Under the pieces are notes generated by a model. It was not told where the DNA came from, did not search any database, and worked only from the letters and a program-made list of their open reading frames with translations. Of a DNA stretch of 10,214 nt, positions 6,674-10,214 are shown piece after piece. Location of the stretch: contig JAESTB010000324.1 of assembly GCA_016763815.1 (NCBI GenBank), positions 1-10,214 of the forward strand, given 5' to 3'. How positions within the stretch are numbered: position 1 is the first letter of the stretch; each line of letters starts with the position of its first letter. Source of the DNA: Arenicella sp. (lineage in GTDB: Bacteria > Pseudomonadota > Gammaproteobacteria > Arenicellales > Arenicellaceae). The position numbers were made by a program, and so were the translations under genes.

Positions 6674-7005
6674 TTCCAATCCAGAAGCCCAGGGCCTACC
6701 CTTTCATTTACCTGACTAGCTTGAGCTGATAACGGCACTGGGCGGATCATTCGAGACGACAAGCGCGGCACAATGATACTAGCCCCCCCCTATTCTTGAA
6801 CGGCGTTCCATTGACGAAGAAGCATGGGCTCAACTCACCACTCGATTTGAACACTTTTTTGGCAACTGAGTTGGGGCCGATCCTATCGATCGCCAAGCCT
6901 ATTCAGACAACCACTAGCAACGCACCGCTTCGACTGACAATTCCGGCAGCTACTGGGTTAAAAAAGCCACAAAACAATAGTGAATCGCCGAGGGCGATGT
7001 ATTAA
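6643..7005. pseudogene. Possible decayed coding sequence around a poly-C tract, strand unresolved
   Basis: On the minus strand a frame from 7001 reads YIALGDSLLFCGFFN, VAAGIVSRSGALLVVV, then one TGA (6903-6905) and IGLAIDRIGPNSVAKKVF. At the G8 run (complement of 6783-6790) this frame soon meets a stop, while a one-base shift in the run continues GASIIVPRLSSRMIRPVP and on to a stop at 6643-6645. That gives about 119 codons with one stop and one homopolymer shift. However, the plus strand is also open from about 6733 to 7005 (with HGLNSPLDLNTFLATELGP), so the coding strand cannot be chosen by eye. No family was recognised and non-coding origin remains possible. Confidence 0.2.
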
Positions 7006-7153
7006 CTGTAGCAATGCTGTCTTCGACTACTAGAGTACAGACTAATATGGGAGGCTATGAAGGAATGGAGCCCTTGCTAGGTCGTCAAAATAGGACTTTT
7101 GGGCCGATATGTCAAAACACCCTTAAGACTGTCGCACTTGATTCGCTTTATGT

Positions 7154-7188
7154 TTCGAGATCAGGCTAATTGATAGCCCGAACTCGAA
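7154..7188 (-). terminator. Long imperfect hairpin just downstream of the MAPEG gene
   Basis: Arms at 7154-7167 (ttcgagatcaggct) and 7175-7188 (agcccgaactcgaa) pair over 14 positions, with one mismatch and one pair that is G-U wobble in one of the two RNA orientations, around a 7-base loop. It begins 18 bases beyond the stop codon of the MAPEG gene, a natural place for a transcript end. No T-run follows the stem on the minus strand, so it is not a classical intrinsic terminator; it may instead protect the RNA 3' end. Confidence 0.35.
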
Positions 7189-7206
7189 CATATCCAACTA
7201 ATCTGG

Positions 7207-7626
7207 TTAAATAATCATCCAGCCAAGTCTAAAACTGAACGCTAACATTATTAGCCAACCGAGCATATATAACTGTGAACGAGGGCCTAGTTTATTGGAT
7301 GTAATATGCACAATGCTTTGCAATAAGCGACAAGCAACATAAAACCAAGCCATGACCAAAAATATCAGGTCAACTTTTCCTAGCGAAACGGCAAATAGGC
7401 AAATAGCAAAAAATATAGGCGTTGTCTCAAGTAGATTGACGAAACACCTCTCGGCCTGCCTCACTTCGCGCGGAATGACTTGAACCGTGTCATATGTTTT
7501 GTAGTAAGCAGAAGTTAAATCTCCTCGAGCAACGGCACTTGTTCTACGTCGAAACATTATTATGAGTACAGATGCTATAAGCAATATTATTGCAAGTACC
7601 GGAAAAGATAGTAGTCCTTGATTCAT
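7207..7626 (-). CDS. MAPEG-family membrane protein
   Basis: The 139-residue product has the size and four-helix layout of bacterial MAPEG proteins (membrane-associated proteins in eicosanoid and glutathione metabolism): helices about 5-24, 66-83, 86-104 and 118-137. The family signature is visible as ERCFVNLLETTPIFFA (59-74; compare the usual E-R-A-x-x-N-x-x-E-x-x-P-x-F), and a second conserved block CRLLQSIVHITSNKLGPR (99-116) matches the R...H...N pattern around helices 3-4. A basic loop (RRRTSAVARG) follows helix 1. Bacterial relatives are mostly uncharacterised; some bind glutathione, so a role in thiol or lipid-peroxide detoxification is possible but unproven here. The ATG at 7626 has agga about nine bases upstream. 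It appears to be a single-gene unit, with a hairpin downstream and a divergent exporter gene 765 bp away on the other strand. Confidence 0.88.
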   Translation of the reverse strand: MNQGLLSFPVLAIILLIASVLIIMFRRRTSAVARGDLTSAYYKTYDTVQVIPREVRQAERCFVNLLETTPIFFAICLFAVSLGKVDLIFLVMAWFYVACRLLQSIVHITSNKLGPRSQLYMLGWLIMLAFSFRLGWMII

Positions 7627-7700
7627 GTAACTTTATCCTGAATGATTATTGTTGCTCTAGAGTTTACTTTGTTGTTTAGGATCAATTGACTTCCATTCAA

Positions 7701-7717
7701 AAACTGTCAGGCAGTTT
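7701..7717. repeat. Inverted repeat upstream of the MAPEG gene
   Basis: AAACTG (7701-7706) and CAGTTT (7712-7717) are exact reverse complements with a five-base centre, 75-91 bases ahead of the MAPEG start. The size and place fit a dimeric repressor site or a hairpin, but arms of six bases can occur by chance. Confidence 0.3.
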
Positions 7718-8305
7718 GAAACCAAAACTAATTTATCTGACGCGATAAACGATTAAAGCTTACATCTAAGTAACAGGTTTATATAGCTTAAAATTAGAAA
7801 ATTTAATCGTTTTATTAGATACAACCATACAAAGCACTGGGGAGACATCGAACTACTTTGAATATCCATTGCATTTTTTCAAGCGCAAACAATCGGAGGT
7901 TTGATTTTCGATAGTAAGCCGGAAATTGATACTCGTATGCCCCCCATGTTGTAAGCGGCTTTAGTTGTGAAAGCGGCGAACTGACGACGACCAATTTTAT
8001 AATGCTCCTATTGGTTAGCAGCTCAGTTCAGTTAAATATCGCTCGATATTGGTAGCCCAAGCACGTCAATGAGTTGCTCAACGCTATGACTCTAGTTCGA
8101 CCACATTATGTCCAATTCTATGAGAAAAGTTCTTTGAAAGTGTTGCCAAATGTTGGATACTTGTCTACGTGGTTAATGCATCAAAGTCTTGCCTTTGGTT
8201 AAAGTCAGCTGTCGTTTAGTAACCATCGATATTAACTGCATCGCTTAAATTTCGATCACTTGCTACTGAATAATTTATCGAATAGGACCTAAACTTACTC
8301 TTCTT

Positions 8306-8321
8306 TTGCCAATGATGGCAA
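8306..8321. promoter_or_regulatory. Palindrome ttgcca-atga-tggcaa upstream of the exporter gene
   Basis: The arms TTGCCA (8306-8311) and TGGCAA (8316-8321) are perfect reverse complements with a four-base spacer, ending 70 bases before the exporter ATG. TTGCCA also resembles a weak -35 element. The position suits an operator bound by a dimeric regulator; no matching second copy was noticed in the spacer, and no regulator gene is adjacent. Confidence 0.3.
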
Positions 8322-8391
8322 TACAATCAATTAGTTACAGATTTTTAAAAATACGTCGTATCGATTGAGCGACTACCCATGAGGATTTTTT

Positions 8392-10214
8392 ATGACAGCA
8401 ACAGACGGTCACAATAGTTGGCTCAATCGATTCGTACTCACGATTACGCAGAACCCAAAAACGGTTCTTGCTTTGTGTTTGCTGCTCATTTTTACTTTAG
8501 GAGCTCAATTAAAAGACCTTGAGATAAATTCAACTACCTACGTGTTGAATAAATCTCACCCAATTCGCGTGATTGATAGCGAACTCAGCGAAATATTCAC
8601 ATCAACTGGTGCGACCTTATCGGTTATGGTGGCACCTAAGTCAGGCTCGGTTTTTGACTCTGCTGCACTGAAGCTTGTAAGTGAATTGACTCAAAAATTT
8701 GAAGCTATAAATTTGGTTCGTGACAGTGATGTTGAGAAACTGAATACCTTTGCGCGCGACGAAGCTTCTAGCACGTTAGTGGCGCAAGCTCTGGAAAACG
8801 GACTAAGCCCAAGCGATACCCAGGCAATAGAAGATTTACGCTCTCACCTTCTGAGCACCTCTCAATTGGGGGGCAAAGATGAGACGTTTTTGAATGACCT
8901 TTTGATTTTTATAGACCCCATTATTCAAGTGCGCAGCATTACCAATATAGAAGATATTCGTAATGAAGATGATGTGCTGATTATCGATGAGTTGTTGGCT
9001 AATAGGTCACTGGACCCGGAGTCGCTTAAGGCTTTATCTAAGCATGTGATGGACAACCCATTATTAATGAGATCGGTTGTTTCTGAAGACTTAGATGCAA
9101 CGGTGATTCGAGTTGAACTTGCCGTGCCCAACGATTATACATCGCCGGTTATTAGAACTTATGATCTCATTAATGAAATGACTCAAAACATCTCTGACGA
9201 TTACACTATTGCAGTGGGAGGCTCAGCGGTTGTTTTCAATGAAATGAGCCACATTATTAAGCAGGATAACAAGCGTTTCTTTCCTTTTATACTGCTGGTC
9301 ATAATGATAACGCTGGCTTTATGCTTTAGAAATATTGAAGGTATTTATGTGCCAATTCTTATCGCTGTTGCTAGCCTAGTCTGCACCATGGGTGTAATGC
9401 CACTGGCTGGTTTGAAACAGAACATGATTTCGAGTTTGACGCCGATATTTGTTATGGCTAGCGCTGTTGCCGACGCGATACATGTATTAAATCATTATTA
9501 TCGTAGCTTGTCGCAAGATGGGCTTTCTAAACAACAGGCGATTCAAGCCGCTGTAACAAAGTTGTTTAAACCCATTTTATTAACCAGCGTCACGACTATT
9601 TGTGGGTTTCTGTCGCTTGCGTATACCGAAGTTATATTCATTCGCGAATTCGGGATAATGGTCGCCGTTGGCATATTCTTTGCGTTTATTTTTAGTATTG
9701 TAATGATTCCCGCGTTGCTCATGCTCAATAAACGGTCGCGCCCTAGCCATAAGAAATCATTGCTTTTACGGGGCATACAAGTTTGTCTTAATAGTTGTAA
9801 TACCGCGTGGCAAAATTCGCCTAAAGTAATTGTCGGTATTATGTCAGTGTTGTTCATGGTTTCGGCCTTTTACGCTATCAATGTAAAAGTGGATTACGAA
9901 ACGATTTCCTTCTACCCAGAAGAATCGAAATTGCGGGTAGATGATAGAGCCTTTAAAGATAAACTTGATGGCATTATTCCTCTCACAATCAAATTCACAG
10001 GCAAAGAAGAAGAAGCCCTATTTAGAAAAGATGTTGTGGATTACATCGATCAGGTAGAAACAGTTCTCAATCAACATTCTGATGTTGGTTATCTTGTGTC
10101 CAGCAATAGTTACCTTAGACGAATGTTGCAAGTTTTATCTGATGGCGATAGAGATAAGTTACCGGACGATTTGTCGGAAGATATGATGGCCCAGTTATTT
10201 CTTCTTTATGATAA
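8392..10214 (+). CDS. RND superfamily (COG1033/MMPL-type) exporter, 3' end outside the window
   Basis: The frame is open for 607 codons and leaves the window without a stop; relatives have roughly 750-900 residues. It should be a proton-driven inner-membrane exporter of lipids or other hydrophobic compounds. One helix (about 25-42) is followed by a periplasmic loop of about 250 residues that begins with the family-typical LEINSTTYVLNKSHPIRV. Then come five closely spaced helices (about 295-313, 320-341, 346-366, 395-412, 420-444). The fourth membrane helix carries VADAIHVLNHYYRSL, with D361 in the position of the proton-relay acid and H364, the signature of this branch. A further helix (about 478-496) opens the second half, and the second periplasmic domain (VDYETISFYPEES...) runs to the edge. 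The ATG at 8392 has gagga seven bases upstream. The substrate cannot be told. Partner genes, often an outer-membrane lipoprotein or DUF1329 protein, would lie to the right. Confidence 0.88.
   Translation, partial: MTATDGHNSWLNRFVLTITQNPKTVLALCLLLIFTLGAQLKDLEINSTTYVLNKSHPIRVIDSELSEIFTSTGATLSVMVAPKSGSVFDSAALKLVSELTQKFEAINLVRDSDVEKLNTFARDEASSTLVAQALENGLSPSDTQAIEDLRSHLLSTSQLGGKDETFLNDLLIFIDPIIQVRSITNIEDIRNEDDVLIIDELLANRSLDPESLKALSKHVMDNPLLMRSVVSEDLDATVIRVELAVPNDYTSPVIRTYDLINEMTQNISDDYTIAVGGSAVVFNEMSHIIKQDNKRFFPFILLVIMITLALCFRNIEGIYVPILIAVASLVCTMGVMPLAGLKQNMISSLTPIFVMASAVADAIHVLNHYYRSLSQDGLSKQQAIQAAVTKLFKPILLTSVTTICGFLSLAYTEVIFIREFGIMVAVGIFFAFIFSIVMIPALLMLNKRSRPSHKKSLLLRGIQVCLNSCNTAWQNSPKVIVGIMSVLFMVSAFYAINVKVDYETISFYPEESKLRVDDRAFKDKLDGIIPLTIKFTGKEEEALFRKDVVDYIDQVETVLNQHSDVGYLVSSNSYLRRMLQVLSDGDRDKLPDDLSEDMMAQLFLLYD

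Larger units (their letters stand above)
6182..7206. other. 1-kb region without an intact gene; decayed and palindromic sequence
   Basis: Neither strand carries a reading frame that I can assign to a family with confidence. A minus-strand frame at 6438-6130 (102 codons) overlaps the candidate promoter and the tandem-repeat flank and has no recognisable motif. What can be seen is a short broken frame at 6485-6673, open but interrupted stretches at 6643-7005, a run of eight C (6783-6790), and inverted repeats at 6496-6513 and 7154-7188. A plus-strand frame of about 40 codons starting MGGYEGMEPLLGRQ (7047 to about 7169) is also open but unrecognised. The region reads as the remains of several genes. 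Confidence 0.5.
7627..8391. other. 765-bp intergenic region between divergent genes, no gene recognised
   Basis: All frames are broken by frequent stops. The longest open piece that was noticed is a plus-strand stretch of about 45 codons ending near 8202 (containing RPHYVQFYEKSSLKVLPNV), which matches nothing I know. The portion 7740-7830 is AT-rich. Two short perfect palindromes occur, at 7701-7717 (near the MAPEG start) and 8306-8321 (near the exporter start). The spacer must contain both promoters, but no pair of boxes was good enough to call. Confidence 0.5.

Noticed and set aside
9543..9857. 104-codon minus-strand ORF at the right
   Set aside because: It lies antisense to the transmembrane part of the RND exporter, whose plus-strand frame has clear family motifs throughout.

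Overview
The window looks like chromosomal DNA of a moderately AT-rich gammaproteobacterium, probably marine or aquatic. This rests on family recognition and codon style: an IS256-type transposase remnant, a REP-associated tyrosine transposase remnant, RpfG-like receiver domains, a MAPEG protein and an RND exporter. It cannot be pinned to a genus by eye.

Layout. Positions 1-515 (minus strand) are a graveyard of mobile DNA: the C-terminal end of an IS256-family transposase, broken into three frames, abuts the first ~40 codons of a REP-associated (Y1/IS200-like) transposase. Positions 579-6093 hold four minus-strand genes that read as one signalling module, in transcription order: a large lipoprotein with a C-terminal peptidoglycan-binding-like domain (6093-4405), a membrane sensor histidine kinase (4310-2592), and two tandem paralogous response regulators (2553-1558 and 1541-579). 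Each regulator has an intact N-terminal receiver, a degenerate second receiver and no recognisable output domain. A good sigma70-type promoter candidate lies at 6152-6181. A 23-bp tandem duplication at 6075-6128 covers the lipoprotein start codon and creates a six-codon upstream reading frame that repeats the lipoprotein's own first six residues.

Positions 6129-7206 have no convincing intact gene but hold broken open stretches, an 8-C homopolymer and two strong inverted repeats. This is followed by a minus-strand MAPEG-family membrane protein (7626-7207), a 765-bp spacer without a recognisable gene (7627-8391), and a plus-strand RND/MMPL-type exporter (from 8392) that runs off the right edge.

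How the genes may work together (inference): the kinase senses an envelope condition through its helical periplasmic domain, perhaps helped by the co-transcribed peptidoglycan-anchored lipoprotein. It would phosphorylate the first receiver of both regulators, which must act through protein contacts because neither has a DNA-binding or enzymatic domain. The two regulators have lost different key residues in their second receivers, suggesting they have specialised after duplication. The MAPEG and RND genes show no sequence evidence of belonging to this module.
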